NCBI GenBank assembly: GCA_030620095.1
Contig: JAUTXW010002487.1
Span: 62,001-126,000, forward strand
Source: Kuschelorhynchus macadamiae
Taxonomy: Eukaryota > Arthropoda > Insecta > Coleoptera > Curculionidae
Direction: 5' to 3'
Length of the DNA: 64,000 bases
Positions within the stretch are counted from its first letter, which is position 1, and each line of letters starts with the position of its first letter. Position numbers and translations under genes: made by a program. Positions 49,901 through 61,369 of this stretch are shown here, piece after piece. Under the pieces are notes generated by a model. It ran no database searches. It was not told the DNA's origin and saw nothing but the letters and a program-made list of their open reading frames with translations.

Positions 49901-52900
49901 CACTCTTCTCGCCCTCGAACCAATTCAAGACTCTTATTGTACAATTACGCAGTACATAGGAGGAAAATAAACTTAAAAAGTTGTAGGACGAACTATAAGA
50001 TACCTCAGATCCCAGGAAATTAATATTTCACAATACAAGACAAAATACCAGGTTCTATTCTTCTTCATCAAATAATTGAAAAGGAAAATCCATTATTACG
50101 ATTTACCTAGACCCCAAGAGAAAATATAATTACTGCCAATTGCAGTAGGCTTTTCTAAAAATGGCTATTATTCGACATTTAAATAGGAAAGCACATATGG
50201 TGTAAAATTAAATAATAAGTATAATGGTTGAAAACTATTTATTCAGTATAGGAGTTGTGAATAATTAATTGAAATGAATATTACCTTTTCTGTTACAGTC
50301 TATTTTTTAAATTTATAACATGACTTTAATTTTAATGTTCTGAAGTCACTGCTGGACAATAGGTTTGTCCAATGCAATTGCGTTAGACAATTTAAGGCTT
50401 AAACTCACAAAACGAATAAAGATATCGAGATGGAATTTTCAACATGTTTTAAGGAATTAAGAAATTCTGATTCTTGGGTTTAGAATGAAATGGAAAAAAT
50501 TTAGCACTTTCCGACGTTTCGCCTTCGACTGCACGAGACATCTTCAGTGACCTTTACTTCACGGGATCGGAACACCTTTTTTGTTAATATTTTATCTTTA
50601 CCATTTTCTAAAACCGGTAAATTGGCGATAAAAAAGAACGCTGGATGAGTGTTTTTGTAATGGACGTTAAGCGCAAAAAACATCCAAATTTGATCAAACT
50701 GCAAATATGCCTATGACGAAACAAAAATTCTTAGAAACGTGGATGCAAGGTATACTCCAATAAGGTAAAAATGGCTCAGCAAGAAGAGACCCATTAAATA
50801 AAACAGTATTTTACAAAAGGCGTTATTTTTTACATCCAAATTATGTTTTTGTATTTAACCAATTTTGTATCTTTTAAAATAAGACTTGTAGACCTCGTTC
50901 AAATTATAAACAGAAACTCTATACAAATTTTTTAAATAAAAATTCATACTTTTTTAAGTGTTTTAATTTCTCCTTAGTCTTACAGAGACATCTCCATAAA
51001 ATGATGCGTACCAGATGTTGCACATTGTTTAATATAATTTAGTCTTAACGCCCAATCTACAAAATAGCTCAAGCGTGCAAATTCGATAAATAAGGATTTT
51101 TGAACCTTTCTAATATTTATTGAAATACACATGACATCAAGTTTTGAAATCCTTCATAAGATGCAATTCAAATATAGTCTGCTTCAAGACAGCATATCTT
51201 CAGTAATAATTAATCCAGGAAAAGGATTAAAAGACATAATATCAACAAAAAACAACACTGCTTTATAATTCAATTATGATCAGAATGATGTTTTTCGTTG
51301 ACGTATTTTTTTATCACTTCGATGGATCGGTTATTACTGAAAATATATGTTTCTCAAGCAGAATATCCTTGCATTGCGTCTTATGAAGAGGTCCAAGAGT
51401 TTTGATGTTATGATCCTCATATAATAAATAATAATCAATAAATTAATACAGTAAACAGAAAAATTGTCTGTGGGGAAGGGGACACAGGTCTAAAATTTAG
51501 TACATAAATTCAGGGGTTTTTTGACATCTTTACCATTATTTTCTTTAAGTTTCCGTCGAATATTCTGCTACATTACATAATTATATACAATATATTAAAA
51601 ACATAAATTGGAAATCCGTCTGGAGGGGGCAGCTAGCCCATTATCCCCTCTGGCTACGCAACTGAATTAATATAGCTTTTTAAATTCAGTTTTCAAATAC
51701 CTACGAGCTACTAGAAACGCCCACGAGGGTTCTCAGGGGCTTGCGTTCGACGGATTGTTTGAAAGTTACAACAGCAAACTAAAAGTTAAACCTGTTTCCA
51801 GTACTGCATTATGAAATTGCAAAATAAGAAACCCAGGCCGAAAAATGACAGCAGAGTTCTTTTAAAGTGATTACGAAAAAACCAAACAACATATACAAAG
51901 AGACTGAAAAGGGGAGGCGATTAGAAAAACAAAATTATGCAAAATATGATCATGAAATAAGCTAAATTAGAAATCACAATATTACTACACCTTGTATATG
52001 TTTAAATAAAAATTAAGATTTCGTAAACTCTCATTTTATACTACCCATCATTTAGAAGAAGTAATTAATGTATTTCGGTGTTGTTCGATGGATAATTCAT
52101 GTAGTAGGTAAGTTAAAACATCAAAGTAAACAAGTATCGAACAGTACTTCCTTGTATACGCACGTCTCATCGATGATACATTATTTGATTGTTTAATATA
52201 AGATATTCTTTAGGCGATAGATTTCTCTCTGGTGTTTTATTATTGTGTGCGAACAACTGAAGTTAAAGAGTGAATACATTTTCACAAGTACGTAAGTTTT
52301 TAATAATAATTATTTAAATTTATGTTACATCAAAATTCCGGTGCAGACCAGTAGTTTTGATTAAATAAAATAAATTATTGTGTAACACTTAGAGCGTTTA
52401 ATTAACATACGTTTGTTGCAGATGGTTCTTATAGTCTAAAGATCATTTTACAAAAATTGAAACTAAATAAATAAACTTAAGTTTCATATGAATAAATTTT
52501 ATTTATCGCGACTTCTTATAGATTTAAGTTTTAATTAGAACTATGCCGTTTTCAACTCATAAATCTGAAAAAAAAATCGGCTCGAATAGACCATCGATCT
52601 TTAAAATGTGATCAGTTGTACTACTGATCAACATAAACTATATGTTGGTTGAGACTGATAGAGTATTTTTGAGAGTTTAATTTTTTATGATAAATAGTAT
52701 ATTTAAAGTAACAAAATTGCTGAAAGGATAATTTTTTACAGACCCTTCGGTTTTGTCTCTGACCAGATGAGATGGGCAGATCAGATCCAGGTCCACAAAA
52801 ATATAAGGAGTCTAATAAAATTGACAGCCGATTTTGTCTTAAAGTTCCTCATCAGGACAAATATTGGACGGAACTCGTCTTACGTGCAAATAGTGGGGAA

Positions 52901-55900
52901 ATTGTAGCGAGGTAAATATACTTTTAACTTTGAATTCCTAAAACAACGTACTTCCTGGATCGCGAAATGGCTATTATATATAAATGTGGCATACTTGTAT
53001 AAAATGAAAATAAATAATTGATTATTTCCAACATACGCCGTTACATTCAAATAACCAATCAAAGGACCCCGCACACATTTTAAGAATTTTTGCTGAACCG
53101 CCAAATTTTATAAAATTTTACTATGTTAATGATCTCGACCTCTCGATTAAAAAACTTAATGGGCAGAACTTAATCCTATGACTAGTTTTAAATACACAGA
53201 GTGTCAAACTTTACCCAAATCCCATAAAAATTTTAAAAACCTCACACGATATTGACCTTAAAGAAAAGTACAAAGTACTGAAAAAGAAACATGAACTAAT
53301 TATTTTGAATGCAAAGAAATCATATAATGGTCGTTACGCTAAAAGCAGTAATGCAGCAGTAATAAATAATAATATAGTAGTAAATCTAAAAAAAGTATAC
53401 CAATGCAAATGTTGGACGAAAATAAATCGCTTTTAACAAACAATCAAGATATAGCTAACTCGTTTAATTTATCTTTTACTGAAATTATACAAAAATTAGT
53501 CTCAAATACAAACGTACAACCTACTTACAACTTGAATATATGTAATAATAATAATAAAACCTTCTTTTTATTCCCTGTATGTAGTGAGGAGCTTAAGAAC
53601 ATTATTATATCCGCCTGCTCTAATTGGTCATGCGGCGTCGATGATGTACCTTTTGCCTTTTGAAAAACATATCGAGTGAGATGTCAAGTATTCTTGCTTA
53701 CATAATAAATATTTCTTTTACGACGGGAAAATTTCCAGATCAGTTGAAGTCATTGTCGTTGTCCCTGTTTATAAAAAAGATGACCCAATGTTAATAAATC
53801 ATTACCGACCAATAGAGTTACTGCCGGCTTTCTGAAAAATTTTCAAAAAGGCATTTCAGTGGCATCTAATCTCCTTCTTTAATAAACATTCTTCAAAATG
53901 TATTAAATAATTTATATGAAAAGCAAAAAACATCAGCACTTTTCTTCGATTTGAGTAAAGCTTTTGATACTGTCAACCACGCGTTATTGCAAACGCTTCA
54001 TATGCATGGAGTTCGTGGTAGTGGCAATTCGTGGTTGAAGAGCTATTTAGAAAACAGAGTGCAGAGGGTCAGGGTCGCTGACGCGGTTTCTGGTGATATG
54101 GAGGTCGGAGCAGGTGTACCCCAATGAAGCGTTCTGGGATCACCTCTATTTTTAATTTTAATAAATGATATTCCTTTAAACGTACAGCGGGGACCCTTGA
54201 CAATTTTTGCTGACGATACGTTGTCGATCGTCGCTGATCGGAATATGTCTTGCCTTTCTGTAAGGGCTGCTTTTCTTTTCAGCAAAAATAAGACAAATAG
54301 AAAGTTTGTTAGTAAGGACTACGGGTGAGACTTGTAATAAGATTCTTACACAAAGCGACACCACTAAATTTTTAGGTGTTCATATTCACAGCTTTTTATC
54401 TTTTGAGAATCTAGTCGAATGGCTATCATCAAAGAGCTTTGTTTTATATCATTTCAGGAAAACATGCGGTCCACAATACCCCTGTATTTACTAAAAAGGT
54501 TTAACAGTTAGTCCAGGTCTAGTTGCCATGGTACTCTTAGTTTGCCAATTATGTTTTGCTTATGCCACTGTTATATTTTGAAATTGTTATATTTTAGAAA
54601 ATTTATTTGTTTCATTGTTGCATATGTCATCTTAAACCCACCGCTGTCAAGTTAGACCTGGTCTAAATTTAAACCTCTTTAGTGAATACGGGTGTTAGAG
54701 TTTATAACCACCTGCCGGATGACATAAAGCATCATACAAGCATTATAAAATTTAAACGTAATCTAAAAACATTGCTTCAAACTAATGTATTCTGTTCGAT
54801 GTCAGAATTTTTTATGCACAATTTTTTAAACATTCTTCTATTGTTATGCTGTTTTTTTTTGTATTTACTGTTTTTTTTCGACGTCTCTACAGTTGTTCTT
54901 GGTCTTGGTATTTGTCCTTATTTATACTTTGAATTTTACTTTAAACTTAAATGTACCTTATAGTTTTCAACGTATAGTCCTTCCCAAAATAAGAAAAAAC
55001 GTTTAAATAAACATAGGTCTAAATTCGCTTTGTTTTCTAGATATAGGGCAAATAGGGTTGAATTCTGCCCATTAAGAATTTTAATCAGAAGGTCGAGGTC
55101 TATTAAAATCTCATGAAAATTGACTGTTTACTAAAAATCCATAAGATGTGTGCGGGATCTTCAACGGCTTCCTGCTTTTGTTAAAATTTATAAACGAATA
55201 TACCAAACCTAGCTTTTGCATACATTGTAAATTTAATATTAATTTAGATGAAATTTACATACATTTCACTTATGATACGTTAATTTTATAAACGCTATAA
55301 ATCTACCAATATTAAAGTAATATACACAGTATTTCATTGTCGAATTATTTAGTCTCAACAATTGTCCAAGCGAAATTCTATGCCACCAAAGGTCTCGAGA
55401 TGTACTTAAAATGGTGTTAATTCCTGCTACTTCTAGTAAAAATATGAGTGAGGGCCCATTCGATTCAAAATGACGTCTAGAAAAATATGCAAGAGTTTCA
55501 AACCCACACCAACAATTTGAAACTAAGATAAAAAAGAAGTTTAATTTTTTGCAAATGACTCAGAAACTATTAACATTTAAGAAATTAAAAAAAATTCTTA
55601 AACATGAAGAAATTTCCAGAAAAAAAGTCCCAACTGCCGTAGCAAGTAAACATTTGTTTTATACTATTAAATATTACTTTAAAAGTAAAAAAAAATAGGA
55701 TTATCTAAACACTTAAGGGAACAAAGCTGAAAAAAGAATTTCACTGAATTTTCATAAAATGAGCCTATGTTCAACAATTTTTTTAGAATTTCCGTTTAAA
55801 TTTCAAATCGGATAATTGTTAAACGAAAGCCACTAAAATTATTTCAAATAATGGAGACTTTAATCACAACTATACTATATGAGATTATCACATTGCGATG

Positions 55901-58900
55901 TATTTACTTATTATAATTTATTAGTTAATAATTATCGAAGAAACTCTAATTTTCAGTTATTATTCCTTCAAGTGTCTAACTAGATAATACCATAATTTTT
56001 TAAAATTCGGAAATCAGAACTTTTTTATTTTAAATCATAACTTTTTTATTTTAAATTTCTTCCTCTTTAAGAATCTTTTTGCAAAATTTCTTTATGGTTA
56101 ATAGTTTCAGAGTTATTTGCAAAAAACTAAGCTCCTTTTTTGATTATATTTTAATTTGCTAATAACTTTTGAAATTGCTTACGTGCGGGTTTAAAACTTT
56201 TGTACGTTTTTTTAGACGTCATGTCATTCCGAATCCAATGTGCCGTCACTCATATTTTTACTTGCAGTAACAAGAACTTTGAGTTTCATTAACTAGACTA
56301 TTATGTGACAATGATTTTAAGGTACAATACAGCGCCAGGAGATAGATTCACAGCTCGATATCCACCAAATGACAGCCATAAACTTACCAAAAGTAGAAGT
56401 GAGCAGCGTTCAACAGCCAATTACGAGTATTACCTGAAGCACAACTTGTATATAAAAAGCGCCCTGGAGAAACAAAATGTAAGTATACATTTTATGATTC
56501 TTTCTAAAAATCTTATACTTATCTTGGTTGTAAACCCATAAATGTTGCATAATATTTACCATCATTATTAATATACAACTCCATAAGCAAAATTAAGATA
56601 ATTTAATTAACAGAAATTTAATAAAATAAAAATATCTTTTCTGAGAAAAAAATTGGTAGATGGGACAGTATTTACAGAATTTCTAATAACGTTGCCATAT
56701 TTTTCTTCAAATGTGCAAATCGACATATCGCTAAATTTTTTTTAAACGAAATTTCCATATACAGGATATTTCACTTAAAATTCCAAACGCCGCCGGCGCG
56801 TTTTTAAGGAAGCATACATTTGATGGGTTAAAATGAAATTATTTACAGCTAAAATAAAAACGACTCTGGGCGTGGCGACGCCAAAAAAAACAAAATAATT
56901 GCAATAACTTTAAAAGTCTTAGATTTAAAAATTACATCTATTTGCAAGACTTTTTGTTATTTGCATTAATTTTACTGTAGTGGGTGGTATGGGGACATAT
57001 TCGTGGTTTTTGATTTACGACGCCAAGAAAAAAGCAAAACAATAATTATATATAAATTTTCAATCTACCTCTATTTCTAAGACTTTTTTTTTGCACCAAA
57101 CTGATTACTATACTGGTTCTTGAGATATAGCGTGTCCTTTTTTTCAATGACTTGTTTTTAAATAAAACTTTTTTTCTATTTCTGTATGATTTAAAAAAAG
57201 TCTCAAACATAATTTTAAAAAATTATTACTGCTTTAAAAGAACCCTTATATCTCAAAAACCTATATAGCAATCAATTTGATGCAAATAACAAAAAAATAT
57301 TGAAATTTAACCCTTTGAAATTGATTTGTTTTTTCTTGGCGTCGCGACGCCTGTACCGGTGATTTAAAGTTCGTGCAATTGTTTTATCTATTTTTTGTGG
57401 CGCAACGTCTATACTCGTGACGGCTTCGATTTTATTTTAAATATTACTTACTATTTTTATTATAATGTATGATGATATAATTATTTAAATACTGATAAAA
57501 CGCCTATGTTCTTAATTAATTATTTTTTCTATTAAGTATACTTTATTAAGTAATATATACAAAATATATACTAAAAATAAAATTAAATTTAAAAAATCAA
57601 ATATAAAAAATTTCATCCAAACCTGTTCCATTCTCGACAACACAGATGCTGCATTACCTCTTTGAACAGCGAGACTGATCTATTGGGTAATAAAGCTTTT
57701 TGCTTGCTTGCACGAATCTTGGTGCCTCTTTTATTAAGAAGCTTTTTTGACACATTACCACAAAGACCAAACGTTTTAACTACGAAAGGGACAAATTCAA
57801 AACGATCATCCAGATCGTCATGTTTGTGATGTTTTTGTAATTCGCCGTTACGTGCTGCATCACCTGCTCTTTCAGATGTTTGTCTGATATAAGAATCAGC
57901 AAGGGTATGCTTGCATGTAGCATCCCATAACAATGCCTCACATGCTTTCCAGGGAACCAATGTCATACCCTCCACTCGCTTTCTATTGCTTTGACAAACT
58001 GCTAGATGTTCTAAAACAGCGGAAAGCTCCGCAGTTATCAGAAACCTCTTGATTATGTCGTTAATCAGCTTATGTCTGGACGTAGGTATATCTACTGTTT
58101 CACCAGTGCAGATATGTTGTTCACATATAGGCAAACCAACTCTCAAAGCAATTGAAATACGAAAACATCAATCATCCAAAAGATTCCCCAAAGACGCAAA
58201 AGGTAGGGCGTTTAACCAGGCATTAATTACTTTCAGGTCTTTGAAGAGCAAGAAGACGTGGCCTGTCTTTGATATCCTGACTATTCCATATAAGATTACT
58301 AAGGAGAATCTGGCAAACTTCAAATCTGAATGCTTCTGTCTACCTGGTAGTTCATCCGGTATCTTTTCTAGATGGCAAGGCAAAATTTGAGTCAACGTCA
58401 GAAAAATTTAAAATATTTTTAGGTAAAATCATTTCAAACAAATTTGTTACATGGTTAATCGAACTTAAAAACGCAGAAAAAAATTGTGGATGAATCTCGA
58501 ATACCAAGACCACCAAGTTTTAATTTGTTGAAAAGAGTTATTGTAAGAATTGCAATTTGAGTATATTTTAAAAATGAGTCATAGTCGGAAAGAGAGGTTG
58601 GTGTATTCCAACAAGGATACCACCTTAGTAAGAAAGTTAGACGGTGCATTACAAATGAATGATTAAGATTTACGTAATAATTCAATCATACTTAAAATCC
58701 AATGTGACTATTAAGATATTTTAGGTTTTCAGAAAATCGATTTAAAACAACAATTTTTTGTTTAAAGCCTCCCTAATTTTAGCATTTAAGAAAGGGCATC
58801 CTAATAAACTCAACTGATAACACCTGTAAAAGATCCAGTTCCACTTTTCTAAATCTAGAATATTTAATATAAAGTCGTCCCAAACTGCAGAAATATTTAC

Positions 58901-61095
58901 AACAATTGTTCCATCGTCTAAATACCACAAATTAATTTCAGAGCGAATAGCTTTCACTATCGGATGAATTTGTAAACAAAATAATGGAGCTCCAAGAGGA
59001 TCATCTTATTACAAACCTCTTTGTGACAAGATACAGTAATCATCAAAAGGTAGAAGTGGCATATTCTTTATACACTGAAAAATAAAATTTAAAAAATTTG
59101 GAAGATATTCTTTAATTTTATTTACTGTATTAAAATAATCGATTTTTAGGATTAATTGATCAAAATCATGAGGATATTTAAGGTAATGATAAAAAGCATG
59201 CGAAATTGCTTTTGCTCCACAAGACTTGACGGAAATGTGACACCTAAAAAATTGTAAATGCGGGAACACATTATTTTCGATATAAAATGGAGAAGAAAAA
59301 AAGGAACAGCTATTGGCCGAATTCCACCATCATTTTTGGTAAAAGTACCTATGTTAGCCCTATAATAAATGGGACATATTTGTTTGCAAGCCAAATCTTT
59401 AAATATATGTTTTGTAAAAGGTACAAAAGAAGAAAATAAATTTGAGAAGTTACCAAACTCCTTGGCTTCTAAAGCTTTGAGATTTTTCGGCCTTAGGGAG
59501 TCAAGATCACCCGATGAACCAGATTTAAATGAAAGAATAGTTTTCTTAACTTCTTCTTGATTGGGGTATTTTGTCACTAATTTCTTTTAAGTCTATTCAA
59601 GTCTTCAGAACACAACATTCTTATTGCCCCCTTCCTTCACAAATTTTGTTTTCAATCTTCTTAGCAAAGTAAGGCGTATTTGTACTTTTTTTTTCAATGT
59701 TTGATTTTTTTTACTAGGTTAACTTTGATATAATGACAATAAAGGTATCAATGGTAATAATTTGATTTTCCTCAAGAAATTAATGCTGTCTTTAACAGAA
59801 CAAGTTCAAGAAGATTTTGAGTTAGATTTGGTTAGGATCTTCAAATCAGCAAAGAAGGCCTAGCTCCTTTAGGAATCCCCTTCAAAATTGGAACTGAGGA
59901 CTTTAAAAGTGAAAAGTACTTTACAAGAAAGTTATTATCACAGTCGAATTCCCGTTCGATTTGCTTTGATGATTTTTGCAGATTAAATGCATTTTCATTT
60001 CTAACTTTTTTTGGAAAAAAGAACATTCCAAGTCTAAAGGTTTTAAAGACTTTTCAGTAGGCTATTGACATTATTTCTAAAGACGTGGTGAATTTTTGCA
60101 ACATATATTTTAAGGCCATTTGAATTTTTGAAACACTTACATTACATAATTTACAAAACGTATTTTTCAGGCTATCAATGTCTTCTGAATTTATCAGTAA
60201 GTCAAAAAGTCCATTATATGCATTACCAGTAAAAAGTAGCTATATTGTTCATAGGACAGCTTCATAGGTGGATCGAAACAACCAAAGTTATCTCCGAGTA
60301 TTTTCTTCGAATCCCCAAAATATACATTAACATTAAAATTTAGTTCAAACATGCCTGATAGGGCAAGGTATCAATGGATGTTCCAAAAATTACATTTTTC
60401 CCAATTTTTAGCTTATCCCGCTCTTTATCTCTCTTAGAAATTTGAAATTGTTTTGTGTATATAAAATATAATAGTATAAAGTATATAAAAAATACCTTAC
60501 GGCTCTAAAAAGGCAATTGTTATCTCCCATATATCGATTTTTTATAGGTTGACATCTAACATTGTCCGGATGACTTTTGAAATCACTTCCACAAAAAAAA
60601 GCAAATTACTTCCGATATCCTGCAGCTACAGCTTATTTTTATTTTCTTAACAAAATATAAATTTTAAATTTTAATTGAATATACTTTATCTAAATGATTT
60701 CTTCCTACTTTCTTGTAAAAATGTGTAAATTCTTGACCATGTAAAAAATAGGTGTGTAAGGTATTTTTGGTGTTTGTATTATATTCATTATATCTATAAT
60801 TTTAAACGTTTAGTTACACTTACTTTTAACCGGTAATGTTCCGCTTTATCTGTTTTTATGCGTTCTTTATTTATACCAAAACTTTTTTTTCCGTTTATTG
60901 ATTTATTTTTATTTATTCTTTTGTAACGTATGGTTTTAGGAAATGTTAAAAATAATACGCTTAATTTCCATATGTAATTACTAACGATTGCTTTTGTATT
61001 TTCAGGTTCTAAGTTTTCAAGTTAAAAAAGTTTCATTTAGAAATTACACGCCCAAAATACTATCACAAGAACTCAACATGGGGATGTGGATTTAG
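46922..61095 (+). CDS. unrecognised small protein, three exons, 109 residues
   Basis: Exons 46922-46979, 56297-56478 and 61006-61095 join in phase (58+182+90 = 330 nt). The introns are GT/AG with good donors (ACAG|GTAACA and AAAT|GTAAGT) and a final acceptor after tgtattttcag. The product starts MDGNIYQNGFRNGYGRMQT. Its middle is rich in charged and aromatic residues (APGDRFTARYPPND, then KSRSEQRSTANYEYYLKHN), and it ends KILSQELNMGMWI. No signal peptide, membrane segment, Cys cluster or known motif is visible. The helical, basic, Tyr-rich character and the EL-x-x-G ending loosely recall small ciliary microtubule-associated proteins, but this is only an impression. The first exon is the least certain; translation could instead start at the ATG at 56311. 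It lies between two GMC genes on the same strand. Function unknown. Confidence 0.6.
46980..50489 (+). other. small-gene intron 1, left part
   Basis: AT-rich with no recognised element. Short frames on both strands (for example 47560-47769, 48844-49059, 49255-49504) lack family resemblance. The stretch 49850-49930 is GC-richer with no firm identity. Confidence 0.3.
50503..50560 (-). ncRNA. candidate hammerhead ribozyme (Penelope-like)
   Basis: On the minus strand all three core boxes appear in order: CTGAAGA (50541-50547), GAAAC (50516-50520) and the cleavage triplet GTC (50513-50515). Between the first two, GTCT can pair with AGGC to form stem II. Stem III would be minimal, as in Penelope-like hammerheads, which often act as dimers. 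The surrounding 50480-50720 may be the terminal part of a Penelope-like element. Confidence 0.5.
50721..53067 (+). other. small-gene intron 1, middle part
   Basis: No gene recognised. CAGTTGCGTAGCCAG appears inverted at about 51650-51665, a transposon terminus of the CAGTGGCGTAGCCAG kind. The rest is AT-rich DNA. Confidence 0.3.
53240..54963 (+). pseudogene. CR1/jockey-group LINE reverse transcriptase remnant
   Basis: Order of blocks: KKKHELIILNAKKSYNGRYA; FNLSFTEIIQ; SCGVDDVPFA; FPDQLKS; INHYRPI (fingers); FFDLSKAFDTVNHALLQTL (motif A); WLKSYLENRVQRV; GVPQxSVLGSPLF (motif B); INDIPL...LTIFADDT (motif C, FADD); TTKFLGVHIHSFLSF (thumb). After an inserted MITE come NTGVRVYNHLPDDIKHHTSIIKFKRNLKTLL, the typical C-terminal block. 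Several stops and frameshifts occur. The catalytic DD is intact but the frame is broken, so the copy is dead. Confidence 0.88.
54480..54693. mobile_element. MITE family M1, copy 2, nested in LINE
   Basis: Starts CCCTGTATTTACTAAAAAGG and ends CCTCTTTAGTGAATACGGGT, inverted termini matching the element at 24679-24886 in opposite orientation. It separates the LINE thumb from its C-terminal block, so it inserted after the LINE. Confidence 0.8.
55157..55414 (+). other. AT-rich intron
   Basis: Nothing recognised. Confidence 0.3.
55415..56285. mobile_element. foldback element next to exon 2 of the small gene
   Basis: The left arm (TACTTCTAGTAAAAATATGAGTGA, ATTCGATTC, ATGACGTCTAGAAAAA, AAACCCACAC, then a GCAAATGACTC...AACTATTAA block) is mirrored on the right (TAATAGTTTCAGAGTTATTTGC, GTGCGGGTTT, TTTTTTAGACGTCAT, GAATCCAAT, TCACTCATATTTTTACTTGCAGTA). 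The arms are about 280 bp around an AT-rich centre. The right end lies roughly 10-20 bp before the exon 2 acceptor. Confidence 0.8.
56297..56478 (+). CDS. small gene, exon 2
   Basis: The acceptor AG is at 56295-56296, chosen because it alone gives the right phase with exon 1. The stronger-looking AG at 56320-56321 would need a different upstream exon. It encodes most of the protein, including GDRFTARYPPND. The donor is GTAAGT at 56479. Confidence 0.65.
56479..57612 (+). other. small-gene intron 2, left part
   Basis: No gene. 56750-57430 looks repetitive: GGCGTGGCGACGCC at about 56870 and GGCGTCGCGACGCC at about 57339 are palindromic GC-rich motifs in AT-rich DNA, and TATACAGGATATTTCAC at about 56758 resembles a mariner-type end. 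The family is unresolved. Confidence 0.35.
57613..60030 (-). pseudogene. minus-strand LINE with YLDD RT and nuclease-like C-terminus
   Basis: Reading from 60030 downward: SVPILKGIPKGARPS; NQEEVKKTILSFKSGSSGDLDSLRPKNL; TKNDGGIRPIAVP (fingers); AISHAFYHYL and the motif A region; QRGLxxDDPLGAPLF (motif B); INLWYLDDGTIV (motif C, YLDD). After broken spacer sequence comes an open 177-codon frame (58146-57613): CEQHIC...SRHKLINDIIKRFL, KRVEGMTLVPWKACEALLWDAT, SYIRQTSERAGDAA and a conserved tail. This tail is known in invertebrate LINEs. Its usual RPDG...WDxT pattern resembles a PD-(D/E)xK nuclease, and here P-D is V-E. Stops show decay. It lies in intron 2 of the small gene. Confidence 0.8.
60031..61005 (+). 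other. small-gene intron 2, right part
   Basis: No gene recognised. The 5' end of the minus-strand LINE may continue into this region, but no motif is readable. Confidence 0.3.
61006..61095 (+). CDS. small gene, exon 3 (stop codon)
   Basis: The acceptor follows a pyrimidine-rich tract ending ttttcag. It encodes VLSFQVKKVSFRNYTPKIL, then SQELNMGMWI and TAG. Phase 0 agrees with exon 2. Confidence 0.65.
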   Translation, partial: VLSFQVKKVSFRNYTPKILSQELNMGMWI

Positions 61096-61163
61096 AAAAT
61101 GTATAAAGTGATTTTCTTCCATAAGTGCCAAATATCATTTCATAAGATCAAAACAGGAGCAAT

Positions 61164-61169
61164 AATAAA
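61164..61169 (+). terminator. probable polyadenylation signal of the small gene
   Basis: AATAAA lies 69 bp after the TAG of the small gene and 200 bp before the ATG of the next GMC gene. Confidence 0.5.
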
Positions 61170-61369
61170 ATTTAGATGAGAAATAGAAAAAGGAAGAAAA
61201 ATCGCATATCAAAGTGCCAGAATTAATATTAGAATATAGGAAGTGTAAATATTGACAGTTAATAAGTTCGGAAATAAATACTTCAAACTTGAAGTTGGGC
61301 ATTTCCATAGCGCATTTTATAGAGTAATATTTTAAAGTGTCTTCTCGAATTCGATGAAATTTTCTAGTC

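Larger units (their letters stand above)
53068..55156. mobile_element. palindromic arms enclosing a LINE
   Basis: The left arm 53068-53180 (CCCGCACACAT...CTCGACCT...CTTAATGGGCAGAA) and right arm about 55040-55156 are inverted copies. The outer ends are CCCGCACACAT on the left and ATGTGTGCGGG on the right. The LINE lies between them. Either the LINE jumped into the centre of a foldback element or the arms are part of a composite; not resolved. Confidence 0.6.

Noticed and set aside
56322..56478. Alternative start of exon 2 of the small gene at 56322
   Set aside because: The phase does not fit exon 1 (one leftover base); 56297 fits. Kept as a possibility only if another upstream exon exists.
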